A stretch of DNA of 64,000 nucleotides from Winogradskyella thalassocola (GTDB taxonomy: Bacteria > Bacteroidota > Bacteroidia > Flavobacteriales > Flavobacteriaceae): NCBI RefSeq assembly GCF_900099995.1, contig NZ_FNCZ01000001.1, positions 372,001 through 436,000 on the forward strand. The letters run 5' to 3'. The notes beneath the pieces are model-generated. The model was not told the DNA's origin. It worked only from the letters and a program-made list of their open reading frames with translations, and searched no databases. The position numbers were made by a program, and so were the translations under genes. Shown piece by piece: positions 1 through 9,346 of the stretch (position 1 is the stretch's first letter; each line of letters begins with the position of its first letter).

Positions 1-139
1 CCTCACCATCAAGACATAAAATTATAAATTCTATTTAATAACGTAACGCATCATATTTAATTAAAAGCTATCAACTTTTCATTCAAATCAATAAAAATCC
101 AATTTAGAAGTGTAACTTATACACCAAAACCAACCAAAA
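1..139. other. non-coding start of window
   Basis: This AT-rich sequence lies ahead of the first gene. No ORF or clear promoter consensus was recognised, and any gene to the left is outside the window. Confidence 0.5.
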
Positions 140-1948
140 ATGAAAAAACTTCTCACCATCTGTTTAACGGTCGCATTAGTATTCGTCTCGTGTAAAGAGG
201 ACGTAAAAAAAGATATTATTACTACTAAAAATTCAGATTTCACCGCAATGTTAGCGAATTACAGCGAAGGAAAATTGAAGCTGAATCCAATTGAAGCCAC
301 GTTTATTGGAGATGGTCGCTTCGATGCTGCCTTTCCTAATTATTTATCTGATGACTTCCGGAAGGACTGGCATGATTTTTATTCGTCTTATGCATCTCAA
401 TTAAAAGAATTTAAAGATGCCGATCTTACAGAAAGTGAACAAATGAGCAAAGGAGTTATGGAGTGGGATTGCGAAATGGCATTGGCACAATCTAGTTTTA
501 AAAATGACTTATATATGCCTATTAACCAGATGTGGTCTGTTAATTTAGTAATGACACAATGGGCTACTGGCACAAGCGCACAACCTTTTAAAACCGTTAA
601 AAATCACGAGGATTGGCTAAAACGATTAGAACACTATAACGTTTGGCTGGAAACAGCAGAAAAACGCATGAAAGAAGGTGTTGCAGAAGGTTACGTATTG
701 CCAAAATCGTTGATAAAAAAAGTGATCCCACAGTTTGAAGCGCTCACTAAAGTCAACACTTCAGCTGAAGGCATTACCGACCTTTCGGAACACTTATTCT
801 TTTCTCCAGTAATGACTTTACCAGATAGTTTTTCATCTGAAGAGAAAGAACGACTAACTGAAGCTTATTCTAAACTAATATTAGATAAGCTTATACCGTC
901 ATTTAAATCTATGGCATACTATTTAAAATCTGATTATTTAGATGCAGGACTAGAAAGCAGTGGTATTTCTGATATTCCTAATGGTAAAGCCTATTATGAC
1001 CATGCCATTAAATTTTACACAACAACAAACATGACGGCTGATGAGATTCATGAACTAGGTTTAAAAGAAGTGGCTAGAATTTTAGCCGAAATGGAAAAAG
1101 TAAAGGAGCAAGTTGGTTTTGAAGGAGATCTTAAAGCATTTTTTAATGCTGTGAGATCTAATAAAGCGTTGATGCCTTATACAACTCCAGAAGAAGTGAT
1201 TGCTAATTTTAATACCATTCACAACAAAATGAAACCACAATTAAATGAACTTTTTGCGAATAAGCCGAAAGCAGCATTTATAGTAAAACAAACAGAAAAA
1301 TTTAGAGAAGCTTCAGCAAGCGCAGAATATAATCCTGGATCTGCAGATGGTACAAGACCCGGTGTTTTTTATGTGCCTATAATAGACGCTTCTGCTTATA
1401 ATGTGTTTTCTGATGAAGCTTTATTTTTACATGAAGCTATACCAGGACACCATTATCAAATATCTTTAACTATAGAAAACGAGGACTTACCAGAATTTAG
1501 AAAGTCGTTATGGTATAGTGCTTATGGTGAAGGTTGGGCGCTTTACACCGAAAGTTTAGGTAAAGAATTAGGCTTATACACAGATCCTTATCAATATTTT
1601 GGAATGTTAGGCATGGAAATGCACAGAGCAATAAGATTAGTCGTAGATACAGGCATCCATTCTAAAGGTTGGTCTAGAGAAAAAGCTATACAATATTCGT
1701 TAGATAATGAAGCTGAGTCTGAAGCTAGTATTACCTCCGAAATTGAGCGTTACATGGCCAACCCAGGACAAGCCTTATCTTATAAAATAGGACAACTAAA
1801 AATTAGAGAATTGAGAGCAAAAGCAGAAGAACAATTGGGTGATGCTTTTGATATCCGTGAGTTTCATACACAAGTTCTCGAAACCGGTTGTATTCCACTT
1901 GCACTTCTAGAAAATAAAATTAATAACTGGATTACTACGACTAAATAA
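140..1948 (+). CDS. DUF885-family lipoprotein (putative metallopeptidase)
   Basis: This 602-aa protein begins with a lipoprotein signal (hydrophobic stretch, then VSC near residue 18), so it is probably an envelope lipoprotein. Around residues 430-437 it has the motif HEAIPGHH, the HExxPGHH signature of the DUF885 family. That family is thought to be zinc peptidase-like, with the two motif histidines and a downstream Glu (GEGWALYTE) as metal and catalytic residues. The length of about 600 aa is normal for the family. It appears to be monocistronic. The peptidase role is inferred from the family and the substrate is unknown. Confidence 0.85.
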   Translation: MKKLLTICLTVALVFVSCKEDVKKDIITTKNSDFTAMLANYSEGKLKLNPIEATFIGDGRFDAAFPNYLSDDFRKDWHDFYSSYASQLKEFKDADLTESEQMSKGVMEWDCEMALAQSSFKNDLYMPINQMWSVNLVMTQWATGTSAQPFKTVKNHEDWLKRLEHYNVWLETAEKRMKEGVAEGYVLPKSLIKKVIPQFEALTKVNTSAEGITDLSEHLFFSPVMTLPDSFSSEEKERLTEAYSKLILDKLIPSFKSMAYYLKSDYLDAGLESSGISDIPNGKAYYDHAIKFYTTTNMTADEIHELGLKEVARILAEMEKVKEQVGFEGDLKAFFNAVRSNKALMPYTTPEEVIANFNTIHNKMKPQLNELFANKPKAAFIVKQTEKFREASASAEYNPGSADGTRPGVFYVPIIDASAYNVFSDEALFLHEAIPGHHYQISLTIENEDLPEFRKSLWYSAYGEGWALYTESLGKELGLYTDPYQYFGMLGMEMHRAIRLVVDTGIHSKGWSREKAIQYSLDNEAESEASITSEIERYMANPGQALSYKIGQLKIRELRAKAEEQLGDAFDIREFHTQVLETGCIPLALLENKINNWITTTK

Positions 1949-2117
1949 CGAAAACACATCACTATATATAATGTATCGCTAGTTCTTGCCTACTTACAAA
2001 ATTGCTGGCATCAGTTCGAGACACTCAGCAACCATTCGATTTGTATTTCCTAAATTAGATGCTTCAATACGCTACAATCCATATCTAAAAGCGTTAGGCA
2101 TAAACTGAAAGCACAAA

Positions 2118-2402
2118 ATGAAACACAATATTTGTATCCTAATTTTAATTCAACTACTTAATTTTCAGTCATTTTTACAAGACATTGTTATGACAGGAAC
2201 TATTTTAGATTCTGAAAGTAATAATCCAATTGAATTTGTAAATATTGGTGTTTTACATAAAAACAAAGGAACAATTTCGAACCTAAATGGAAAATTCAGT
2301 TTAAGGGTTTCTAAAGAATTTAAAAATGATAGTCTAACGTTTATTACTATTAAATCAACTAACGTATCTTACAATCAAAAAGCCATAGTTATCAGTTATT
2401 AA
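2118..2402 (+). CDS. short carboxypeptidase-regulatory-like domain protein
   Basis: This 94-aa ORF starts with a hydrophobic signal-like segment, then a beta-strand pattern (MTGTILD...PIEFVNIGV...GTISNLNGKFSLRV) typical of CarboxypepD_reg-like domains. Those domains are usually the N-terminal part of a longer outer-membrane protein. Here the ORF stops just after the domain, and the next ATG follows the TAA directly. It may be a truncated remnant or a genuine small secreted protein. The neighbouring ORF is unrelated in sequence. Confidence 0.5.
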   Translation: MKHNICILILIQLLNFQSFLQDIVMTGTILDSESNNPIEFVNIGVLHKNKGTISNLNGKFSLRVSKEFKNDSLTFITIKSTNVSYNQKAIVISY

Positions 2403-3005
2403 ATGCTATATATCAAATTCAAAATACAAGACGCTTCTAAGTATCGAGATTTTCAAAAACTCTATGATCATATGGTTATGGTAAGGCAGCCCAATTTTGT
2501 AATTGAGGATGACGAACCTCCAGAATTTGATTGGGATCATATGACGGCTCAAGAATCTGAAGATGCCATCGAGACACTTCTCGATTATTGCGAACGCGAT
2601 AAATTAGACTTTATGAGGTTCCAGAAACTCATACCAAATTACGCTAGTGTTTATTTAGAAAGCTACCATAAACAAGATAGTAATAACGTTGAGCCACTTA
2701 GTGAATCAGACTCAAATGCCATACTAAATTATTTAGAATACGGATTTGAAGTCGATCTAAATAAGCTTCAAAATCCGACTAAGGATCTTTCTATTATTGA
2801 ATTCTCTACAGGAAACTTTCCTTTTGGAGGTTTGGAGCGGTTTTTAATGACACTAAAAGCTTTTGATTTACTACCTGTTGAATGCTTTGATGGGTTTTCG
2901 GCATTGCGACTAGATTGGACCACTGAATTTGAATATGACAGCACCGTATTACCCGAAAAAAAACAAGGCCTTTTTCAGAAATTTAGAGCCTTGATTTTTC
3001 GGTAA
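2403..3005 (+). CDS. hypothetical protein, 200 aa
   Basis: The protein is 200 aa and acidic, with no signal peptide and no membrane segment, so it is probably cytoplasmic. Its ATG abuts the stop codon of the preceding short ORF, which suggests translational coupling. I do not recognise the family. Visible features are an acidic stretch near residues 36-60 (EDDEPPEFDWDH) and a C-terminal basic tail. The coding pattern is uninterrupted for 600 bp, so a real gene is likely. Confidence 0.6.
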   Translation: MLYIKFKIQDASKYRDFQKLYDHMVMVRQPNFVIEDDEPPEFDWDHMTAQESEDAIETLLDYCERDKLDFMRFQKLIPNYASVYLESYHKQDSNNVEPLSESDSNAILNYLEYGFEVDLNKLQNPTKDLSIIEFSTGNFPFGGLERFLMTLKAFDLLPVECFDGFSALRLDWTTEFEYDSTVLPEKKQGLFQKFRALIFR

Positions 3006-3206
3006 TAGATTAGTCTAAAAAAACAAGAATCATTAAACACGCTTACTTAGCATATCGTTGATTTTCTATTTGGTTTTTATTCACTAAATTTAATGCACAA
3101 CTGTTAGCTTTCTTAATGAGCAGTTCAGAGACTCTTAAAAAGAAAGAACCTCGTTATTTAAGCAGCTTAGACAAGCTGTTCTTAGCACGACATAAACTAC
3201 GAAATC
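3006..3206. other. intergenic, nothing recognised
   Basis: About 200 bp separate the hypothetical gene from the following exported protein. I see no ORF with coding character, no strong hairpin and no full promoter consensus. Confidence 0.4.
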
Positions 3207-3917
3207 ATGAAAAAAATAATAGGATCAATCCTTTGCATTTTAATGACCTTTGGAATTGAAGCTCAAGGTATAATTGGAGCTTGGGAAAGCTACACCACTT
3301 CAGAAAATGGAGACCAATTAAAAAGCGTGGTTATTTTTACTGAGGGCTATCAAGTACTAACAATATATAATGCTACCACCGGAGAGTTTATTCATAGCAA
3401 CGGTGGAACATGGAAATTAGACGGAGATATGATGACCGAAAAAACGGAATTCAACACCGATAATTCTGAAGTCGTTGGCACTGAAGTAAGCTTTAAAATT
3501 AGTGTTACCGATAATACATTAGAAATCCCTGATAGTGAGTTAAAATATAATAAAATAGATAATGGCACTCCAGGAAAACTGCAAGGAGCTTGGCTAATGT
3601 CTGGTAGAGTTAGAGATGGCAAAACAGAAACACGTGACACTAGCAAACCAAGAAAAACGATGAAAATATTGTCTGGCACGCGTTTTCAATGGATTGCTTA
3701 CAACACCGAAACCAAACAATTTATGGGCACAGGAGGCGGAACATACACCACCATAGACGGAGTCTACACAGAAAATATAGAGTTCTTTTCAAAAGACGAT
3801 TCTAAAGTGGGCATATCTTTAGAATTCAATTTTAAACTTAGAGATGGACAGTGGATTCACACCGGATTTTCGAGCAAAGGCGATCCCATACACGAAATTT
3901 GGAGCTTAAGAGCATAA
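3207..3917 (+). CDS. exported protein with two lipocalin-like repeats
   Basis: This 236-aa protein has a clear N-terminal signal peptide (MKKIIGSILCILMTFGIEAQG). The mature part appears to be two copies of one beta-rich domain, near residues 22-112 and 127-236. Each starts with G-A-W and has aligned features: Y/F-x-x-x-x-Y-N-x-x-T, then a glycine-rich turn and a T-W/Y segment, then a T-E-x-x-E/I-F run. The fold looks like the lipocalin-like or DUF4488-like domains common in Bacteroidota, but the family is not certain. It lies 22 bp upstream of a lipoprotein esterase-like gene and may be cotranscribed with it. Ligand unknown. Confidence 0.7.
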   Translation: MKKIIGSILCILMTFGIEAQGIIGAWESYTTSENGDQLKSVVIFTEGYQVLTIYNATTGEFIHSNGGTWKLDGDMMTEKTEFNTDNSEVVGTEVSFKISVTDNTLEIPDSELKYNKIDNGTPGKLQGAWLMSGRVRDGKTETRDTSKPRKTMKILSGTRFQWIAYNTETKQFMGTGGGTYTTIDGVYTENIEFFSKDDSKVGISLEFNFKLRDGQWIHTGFSSKGDPIHEIWSLRA

Positions 3918-3939
3918 TTTATCATACATAAACGACACA

Positions 3940-4869
3940 ATGTTAAACGTAAAGAAAATTTTAGCACTATTAATCATTGCGAGTATTTCTATTTCTTGTA
4001 AAAATACGGAACATGAAAAGAAAGAACCCGTTACAGAAATTACATTTGAAGACATTATAAATGAGGACTACGAATTACATAAATCTTCTAAAAACTCCAA
4101 TGGAGTATTAGTCCTTTTTGGTGGTTTTCCTGAAAGTGCTAAAGACATAAAACGCGAATTTAAAATACTTGAAAACGCAGAAAACCATAACATTTCTGTT
4201 CTGTATATGAATTATAGCCAAAAAATTTGGCTAGAGCAGGATGAATTATCGCAATTATCAGAACAGCTTCAGGATATTTTTAAAGTGAATATATTACCAA
4301 CCGATAATGTTTACATCGGTGGGTTTTCGAGTGGAGGGAATATGGCACTTTTAATTAGTGATTTTATGACAAATCAACAATCTAATATCATTCCAAAAGG
4401 TGTTTTTATAGTTGATTCCCCTATTGATTTGGTCGCATTATATAACACTGCTCAGAAAAACATAGAACGTAATTTTTCAAATTCAGCAGTACAGGAAAGT
4501 ACATGGTTGCTGGAAACTCTAGGTGCAAAATTTGGCAATCCAAAAGACAGTATCTCAGGTTATGAGGAGTATGCTATTTTTACTTCTAAAACGAATAACA
4601 TCAACACTATTAAAAACTTAAAAAACACAAAAATTAGATTGTATACAGAACCCGATACGCTTTGGTGGAAAGAAAATACCATGGCAAAATACGAGGACTT
4701 AAACGCTTACTATATCAAAAAGCTTTCGGAAGCATTGCAAACATCGCAATTTAAAGATGTCACGTATATACCTACAACGGACAAAGGCTATCGCTCTAAT
4801 GGAGATAGACATCCACATAGTTGGGCCATTATAGACACTAAAAACTTAATAAATTGGATGTTAAATTAA
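3940..4869 (+). CDS. alpha/beta-hydrolase-like lipoprotein
   Basis: This 309-aa protein has a lipoprotein signal (LLIIASISISC, Cys near residue 20). A nucleophile-elbow sequence GGFSSGG near residues 127-133, preceded by hydrophobic strands (VLVLFGGFP, ISVLYMNYS), fits an alpha/beta-hydrolase fold. A late H-P-H-S-W could hold the catalytic His. Esterase or peptidase activity is a family-level inference; the substrate cannot be told. It follows the repeat-domain gene closely on the same strand. Confidence 0.65.
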   Translation: MLNVKKILALLIIASISISCKNTEHEKKEPVTEITFEDIINEDYELHKSSKNSNGVLVLFGGFPESAKDIKREFKILENAENHNISVLYMNYSQKIWLEQDELSQLSEQLQDIFKVNILPTDNVYIGGFSSGGNMALLISDFMTNQQSNIIPKGVFIVDSPIDLVALYNTAQKNIERNFSNSAVQESTWLLETLGAKFGNPKDSISGYEEYAIFTSKTNNINTIKNLKNTKIRLYTEPDTLWWKENTMAKYEDLNAYYIKKLSEALQTSQFKDVTYIPTTDKGYRSNGDRHPHSWAIIDTKNLINWMLN

Positions 4870-5021
4870 CAAACATAACAGCCAACAATCTTTATATCAA
4901 ATTCTTAGGCAATTACAAGCTTTCTAAGTCTTAGTAAATCCGCAGAATTAATATATATTTTTTAATTTAGTGTTCATTAAAGCATTCCATAACCGATTGC
5001 AAAGTGACTAAAATCGTACCC

Positions 5022-5285
5022 ATGAAAAAGAATTTATCAAACATAAAAGCAGAAATAGAAAACTATGCTAGTGAATCTAATTTAACAGCATTACAAGTTG
5101 TTGATAAACTGAAAGATTATTACTTCAACAAAAAAGTAAATGAGAATTTAAAACTCTATAAAAAAGGACAGAAGAAAGTAAGTGAGGTTACTAAAGACTT
5201 AAAAATCTCTCCACGAAAGTTTTATGCCATTCTAGAAAAGAAAAACATAAACTACACCAAATACAATAAAAATAAAGACGCCTAG
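5022..5285 (+). CDS. small hypothetical protein
   Basis: This lysine-rich ORF encodes 87 aa from the ATG at 5022. A GTG six codons upstream (5004) would extend it to 93 aa, and I prefer the ATG. The C-terminal half contains a segment resembling a helix-turn-helix (KKVSEVTKDLKISPRKFYAILEKK, given here by its position at about residues 48-71 of the short form). DNA binding is only a suggestion. It sits directly upstream of a methyltransferase-fold gene on the same strand. Confidence 0.55.
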   Translation: MKKNLSNIKAEIENYASESNLTALQVVDKLKDYYFNKKVNENLKLYKKGQKKVSEVTKDLKISPRKFYAILEKKNINYTKYNKNKDA

Positions 5286-5324
5286 CTTATAGCAAAGCAA
5301 CGAAATAAACTACCTTTAGTAACT

Positions 5325-5969
5325 ATGAAGCAATTGCTCAGTTACATTTATCCTGTTACAAAAACCATTGATTCTAAGTACAGCGGTAAGCTAGAAATAA
5401 CGTGGTACAATGGTAAAAAACATCTCAATTCAGAAAACGCCAATTACAGTTATGGTTCTTTACAACGCATTTTAAAATATGGATTAGATAAAATTGAACT
5501 TTCCAAAGTCAATTCAATCTTAATTTTAGGCATGGGAGGCGGAAGCGTTATTAAAACCCTTAGAACCGATTTTAACTATACCAACATTATTGAAGCCGTA
5601 GAATTAGATCCTGTAATTATAGACATTGCCAAATCAGAATTTGGGATTATAGAAAACGAACATCTTAAAATTCATTGTGCAGATGCCTTTCATTTTATTG
5701 AAGCAAACACTAAATTATTTGACCTAATTATAATCGATCTTTATATAGATCTTTCTGTTCCAGATAAATTTTTAAGTCCTACGTTTTGGGACCAAGTGCT
5801 CAACTCAAAATCTTCAAAAGGATCGTTGCTTTTTAATGCTTCTGTGAAAGAATCAGAATTGGGCAAAGTTAAAGGTATCGTAAGTTACCTTAAAACAAAA
5901 GTCTTTAAAGTAGACATTTACGAAAAAGTAAACAACACCAATACCGTTATCATTACCAGTTCTTTATAA
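5325..5969 (+). CDS. spermidine synthase-like methyltransferase-fold protein
   Basis: This 214-aa protein has the Rossmann-type AdoMet-binding pattern: MGGGSVIKTL near residue 70, an acidic strand end VELDPVIIDIA, then ADAFHF and DLIIIDLY. This layout matches spermidine synthase-like proteins, but it is shorter than a full polyamine synthase (about 280 aa). In Bacteroidota such short forms are usually annotated as fused-less SpeE-like or methyltransferase proteins. The actual substrate is not inferable. Confidence 0.7.
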   Translation: MKQLLSYIYPVTKTIDSKYSGKLEITWYNGKKHLNSENANYSYGSLQRILKYGLDKIELSKVNSILILGMGGGSVIKTLRTDFNYTNIIEAVELDPVIIDIAKSEFGIIENEHLKIHCADAFHFIEANTKLFDLIIIDLYIDLSVPDKFLSPTFWDQVLNSKSSKGSLLFNASVKESELGKVKGIVSYLKTKVFKVDIYEKVNNTNTVIITSSL

Positions 5970-6009
5970 CATTATAATTTAGTATATTGTAAGTACTTAA
6001 TTTAAAGTT

Positions 6010-6360
6010 ATGCGGAAAAAGTGTCCAGAGTGTGGTGACGTCATCGTTGGCAGAATAGATAAAAAATACTGTAGCGATGGCTGTAGAAATACGCAGAATA
6101 ACCGTCTTAATAAAGATTCTAAAAATTTAATTAGAAACACTAATAACCGCTTAAGAAAAAACTACAGAATTTTAGAAGCACTCAATCCCAATAAAAAAAT
6201 GAAATGCTCTAGAGCAAAATTAGTAGAGAAAGGCTTCGATTTTAATTATTTTACAAGCACCTATACAACCAAAGCTGGCACAATCTATTATTTTGTGTAT
6301 GACCAAGGCTATTTACCTCTCGAAGGAGATTATTATGCATTGGTAAAGCGCGATGATTAA
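6010..6360 (+). CDS. small zinc-ribbon protein
   Basis: The 116-aa protein carries an N-terminal CPxCG...YCSDGC motif: Cys pairs near residues 5/8 and 21/25 that would bind one zinc. A basic helical stretch (RNTQNNRLNK...NNRLRKNYRI) and a C-terminal beta-rich domain follow. Similar small proteins are widespread in Flavobacteriia and uncharacterised. Its stop overlaps the end of the convergent CBS gene by 4 bp. A nucleic-acid role is plausible from the zinc ribbon and basic helix, but unproven. Confidence 0.7.
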   Translation: MRKKCPECGDVIVGRIDKKYCSDGCRNTQNNRLNKDSKNLIRNTNNRLRKNYRILEALNPNKKMKCSRAKLVEKGFDFNYFTSTYTTKAGTIYYFVYDQGYLPLEGDYYALVKRDD

Positions 6361-6842
6361 GACCCTCTTTTCGTAGTACTATTCCAATTCTCGCCTTTCA
6401 ATTCTAGTGCTGCAATCAAAATATCCTTTTGGCTAATTTGCCCTATTAGTTTTCCATTTTCTACAATTGGAAAACGACGCCTTTTAGATTTTAAAAACTT
6501 ATTTGCTGCATCAAACACATCCATATTACCGTCAATAGTTTCAACATCTCTTACCATACGTAACTCCACATTATCGTGGGCTAAAGGCATATTATAATAC
6601 CGACTTTCACTAAGCTGTTTTAAACAATCTCCTTCAGAAATAATACCAATTAATTCTTGTTTATCATTAACCACCGGACCACCAGAAATCTTATTTCTAA
6701 TTAAAGCTTCAACCACCTCTTGTACGGTTTGCTCTGGTCTAAACGTTATGAGTTTTGTACTCATATAATCCTTTACTTTTAATTGCGTAGGTTCATTAGC
6801 ATTTTGCTGCTTACGAGCTCCTTGAAAACTTTTTATAGCCAT
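6357..6842 (-). CDS. CBS-domain pair protein
   Basis: This 161-aa cytoplasmic protein has two CBS motifs, near residues 25-80 (VKDYMSTKLITFRPEQTV...GGPVVND...GIISEGD) and 92-150 (VRDVETIDGNMDVFDAANKFL...RRFPIVENGKLIGQISQKDI). A CBS pair forms a Bateman module that senses adenine nucleotides. There is no effector domain, so it probably acts by partner binding. It is convergent with the zinc-ribbon gene and divergent from the epimerase gene at 6965. Confidence 0.85.
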   Translation of the reverse strand: MAIKSFQGARKQQNANEPTQLKVKDYMSTKLITFRPEQTVQEVVEALIRNKISGGPVVNDKQELIGIISEGDCLKQLSESRYYNMPLAHDNVELRMVRDVETIDGNMDVFDAANKFLKSKRRRFPIVENGKLIGQISQKDILIAALELKGENWNSTTKRGS

Positions 6843-6964
6843 AACGTTATGATTTTAAAGGTTAGAGTTAATTCTAAAAATACTGAAAATTAACCACTTA
6901 AAAAAATCAAAATGCCAAAGCGCATATATTCCGTATTTTTAACCTAAATATTTATCCATTTATA

Positions 6965-7774
6965 TTGAAAACTCAAATAAGCATTATTGGTTGCGGTTGG
7001 CTAGGTCTTTCTTTAGCTCAGAAATTAGTTGAAGAAGACTACACCGTCAACGGCTCTACGACCTCCAAGGATAAGTTGCAAGTACTACAAAAGCATCGTA
7101 TAAATCCATTTTTAATCACTTTAACAGAAACCTCAATTTCAGGTTCTTATTCTGAGTTTTTAACAGGAAGCGCAACCGTAATTATTAATATTCCGCCTGG
7201 ATTAAGAAATAATCCAAATAAAAATCATGTTGCAGAAATAAAGCTTCTAATATATGAAATTGAAAAACATGGGATAAAAAATGTGTTATATATTAGTTCT
7301 ACTTCTGTATTTGAAGATGGCCAAAACTTTCCAGTTATTACGGATAAAATAGTTCCAAATACAACTTCAGAAAGCGGTAAACAACTCATAGAGATTGAAC
7401 AAATGCTTCAGGCAAATTCTAATTTTAAAACTACAATTTTACGGTTTGGCGGTTTAGTAGGCGACGAGCGTCATCCTGCTAAATTTTTATCTGGAAAAAC
7501 CAATATTTCAAATCCCGAAGCTCCTATTAATTTAATTCACAAAACAGATTGTCTGGCTATTATAAGTTCTATTCTTAAAAATAAACTTTGGAATATCACC
7601 TTAAACGCAGCTTATCCTGAGCATCCCAATAAAGATGTTTACTATGTAAACTATTGTAAACATCATAACTTACCACTTCCTAAATTTAATTCTTCAGAAA
7701 AAAGCAAAGGAAAAATTATAGAATCTAAATTAGTGGTACAACTTTTGAACTACACCTTTAAAGTATCCCCATAG
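6965..7774 (+). CDS. NAD(P)-dependent epimerase/dehydratase-family protein
   Basis: This 269-aa Rossmann protein starts with IGCGWLGLSLAQ (a GxGxxG nucleotide-binding loop at residues 9-14). It has a central YISSTSVF segment and lacks the usual YxxxK, as in YeeZ-like atypical SDRs. The start is a TTG at 6965; no ATG lies between it and the GxGxxG, and the N-terminal strand needs this start. Substrate unknown. It is divergent from the CBS gene. Confidence 0.75.
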   Translation: MKTQISIIGCGWLGLSLAQKLVEEDYTVNGSTTSKDKLQVLQKHRINPFLITLTETSISGSYSEFLTGSATVIINIPPGLRNNPNKNHVAEIKLLIYEIEKHGIKNVLYISSTSVFEDGQNFPVITDKIVPNTTSESGKQLIEIEQMLQANSNFKTTILRFGGLVGDERHPAKFLSGKTNISNPEAPINLIHKTDCLAIISSILKNKLWNITLNAAYPEHPNKDVYYVNYCKHHNLPLPKFNSSEKSKGKIIESKLVVQLLNYTFKVSP

Positions 7775-7868
7775 AAATTAATAGATTTTTAAGACCATTT
7801 CTGTTTAATTTTTATAGATTTAGCACTTTAAAGTTAAAATTATTAAAGAACAATAAACTAAAGAACAA

Positions 7869-8585
7869 ATGAAGACTATTACAATTGCAATTCTTATGTT
7901 ATTCTCAGTAAGTGTGTTTGCACAAACGAATACAGAGTTAAAAAAACATTTTGAAGCGTATTATACTCAAATGAAAAAACAAGGTGATAAGCAAGGCGTT
8001 ATAAATGCCATGACACATCTCGATGTTTTAGAACCTTCTGTAGCACGTAAAGATACTTTAGCATACATCTACCTTTCTGAAGGACAATACATGCAAGCTT
8101 TAAATACTATTGGAGTCGAAAAAAACGCAACAGACTCTGATATGAATGTAGAAGTAAAAGCGTTAGCATTAAAAAATCTTAATCAGATAGAAATGGCTTT
8201 AGAGCATTTTGAAGTGCTTTACCAACGTGCACCAAATGCCTATTTAGCTTACGAAATGGCTGATATGAAAATTCAGACTAACGATTTAGTAGGAGCACGA
8301 TTAAACATTGATTACGCTATGGCTAATGTTACAGACGACATGAAGCGTGCTTTCTACGAAAAGCAACAACCTTATGAAACATCTATGAAGGCAGCTTTAA
8401 TGTATTTAAAAGGGCTTTTAACGTTTACTGAAAATAAGAGCACCAATATGGATGCCGCTTTAAAATTAATGAACGATGCGTTAGCTATTGATCCTAATTT
8501 TAATCTCGCTAAGATTAGTAGAGAAGCACTAGAAGCTCAAAAGGCACAACGTGCAAAGCAAGCAGCAGCAGAGAAAAAAGGCTAA
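7869..8585 (+). CDS. exported TPR-repeat protein
   Basis: The 238-aa protein has a signal peptide ending in VFAQ (about residue 19). Helical repeats of tetratricopeptide type cover residues 20-225, for example ALEHFEVLYQRAPNAYLAYEMADM. An Ala/Lys-rich tail ends the protein. TPR arrays mediate protein-protein contacts, and the partner is unknown. A strong bidirectional terminator follows directly. Confidence 0.75.
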   Translation: MKTITIAILMLFSVSVFAQTNTELKKHFEAYYTQMKKQGDKQGVINAMTHLDVLEPSVARKDTLAYIYLSEGQYMQALNTIGVEKNATDSDMNVEVKALALKNLNQIEMALEHFEVLYQRAPNAYLAYEMADMKIQTNDLVGARLNIDYAMANVTDDMKRAFYEKQQPYETSMKAALMYLKGLLTFTENKSTNMDAALKLMNDALAIDPNFNLAKISREALEAQKAQRAKQAAAEKKG

Positions 8586-8607
8586 AATATTACAAATTAT
8601 AGATTAT

Positions 8608-8637
8608 AAAAAAAGCAGCTCATTGAGCTGCTTTTTT
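8608..8637. terminator. bidirectional rho-independent terminator
   Basis: An 8-bp stem AGCAGCTC/GAGCTGCT with a 3-nt loop is flanked by A-run and T-run. It lies between the convergent TPR gene (+) and the lipoprotein gene (-) and can serve both. Confidence 0.9.
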
Positions 8638-8647
8638 AGTTTTATAT

Positions 8648-9175
8648 TTATTCGGGTTGAATTTTATTATAGAACTCACTTTCTAGCTTTTTATTAATGA
8701 GGTAATTAAGATTTGAAAACGCAACAAAAAGCGCTTTAATATTTAATAATTTCTCTTCTCTACTAATATTATCTATCGTTAGATTTTCATTAAGCTTTAA
8801 AAGTTCTGTCTCAATAATGGCATTTCGCGATATAATATGATTCGTTTGAAACTGATCTGGCATTTGTGTCTTAAATTCATTAATAAACTTTTTTAAGAGT
8901 TCTAAATCTCCATTAAAAAAAGAAAAATCTGCTTTCTTTAAGTAACTGATTTGAGTTGCCAACTCATGGTACCTTTCCCAAGTGACAATCGCACTTTGAC
9001 TTTCGCTACTCAATGCATAATCCCTGTAATCTATGTTCTCAATAGTTTTCGCTGTAATTTTTGTGTTCTGTTCTGTATTTTCAGTTATTTCTAGTTCTTT
9101 AGTGCTATTGGTATCATCATCACAACTGATAACCATAATACAACTTAATACTAAAACGATGAATCTAATTTTCAT
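8648..9175 (-). CDS. hypothetical lipoprotein, 175 aa
   Basis: The N-terminus MKIRFIVLVLSCIMVISC is a lipoprotein signal with Cys at residue 18. The rest is helical and acidic with no recognised family. It is monocistronic, ends at the shared terminator, and starts 170 bp from the divergent L-threonine dehydrogenase gene. Confidence 0.65.
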   Translation of the reverse strand: MKIRFIVLVLSCIMVISCDDDTNSTKELEITENTEQNTKITAKTIENIDYRDYALSSESQSAIVTWERYHELATQISYLKKADFSFFNGDLELLKKFINEFKTQMPDQFQTNHIISRNAIIETELLKLNENLTIDNISREEKLLNIKALFVAFSNLNYLINKKLESEFYNKIQPE

Positions 9176-9317
9176 AAGTGCTAACTAATTTTGACTGTAA
9201 ATATACTAAACTATACATTTTAATGATTTAGTATCTGCGTTTGAATCTAAATTGAAGAATTCATAATAAAACCCGGATTTTCTGAAAATTTTAATATTAC
9301 GATGCCTAAATTCTTAC

Positions 9318-9325
9318 TACTTTTG
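9318..9325 (+). promoter_or_regulatory. -7 promoter element for L-threonine dehydrogenase gene
   Basis: TACTTTTG matches the Bacteroidota -7 consensus TAnnTTTG and lies 21 bp before the ATG. No good -33 TTG is seen at the usual spacing, so the assignment rests on the -7 element and its position. Confidence 0.5.
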
Positions 9326-9346
9326 GCGATAATTTAAAAAGAGTAG

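Noticed and set aside
2093..2099. GTTAGGC, like an integron attC core
   Set aside because: No matching partner half-site, no cassette array and no integron integrase are in the window.
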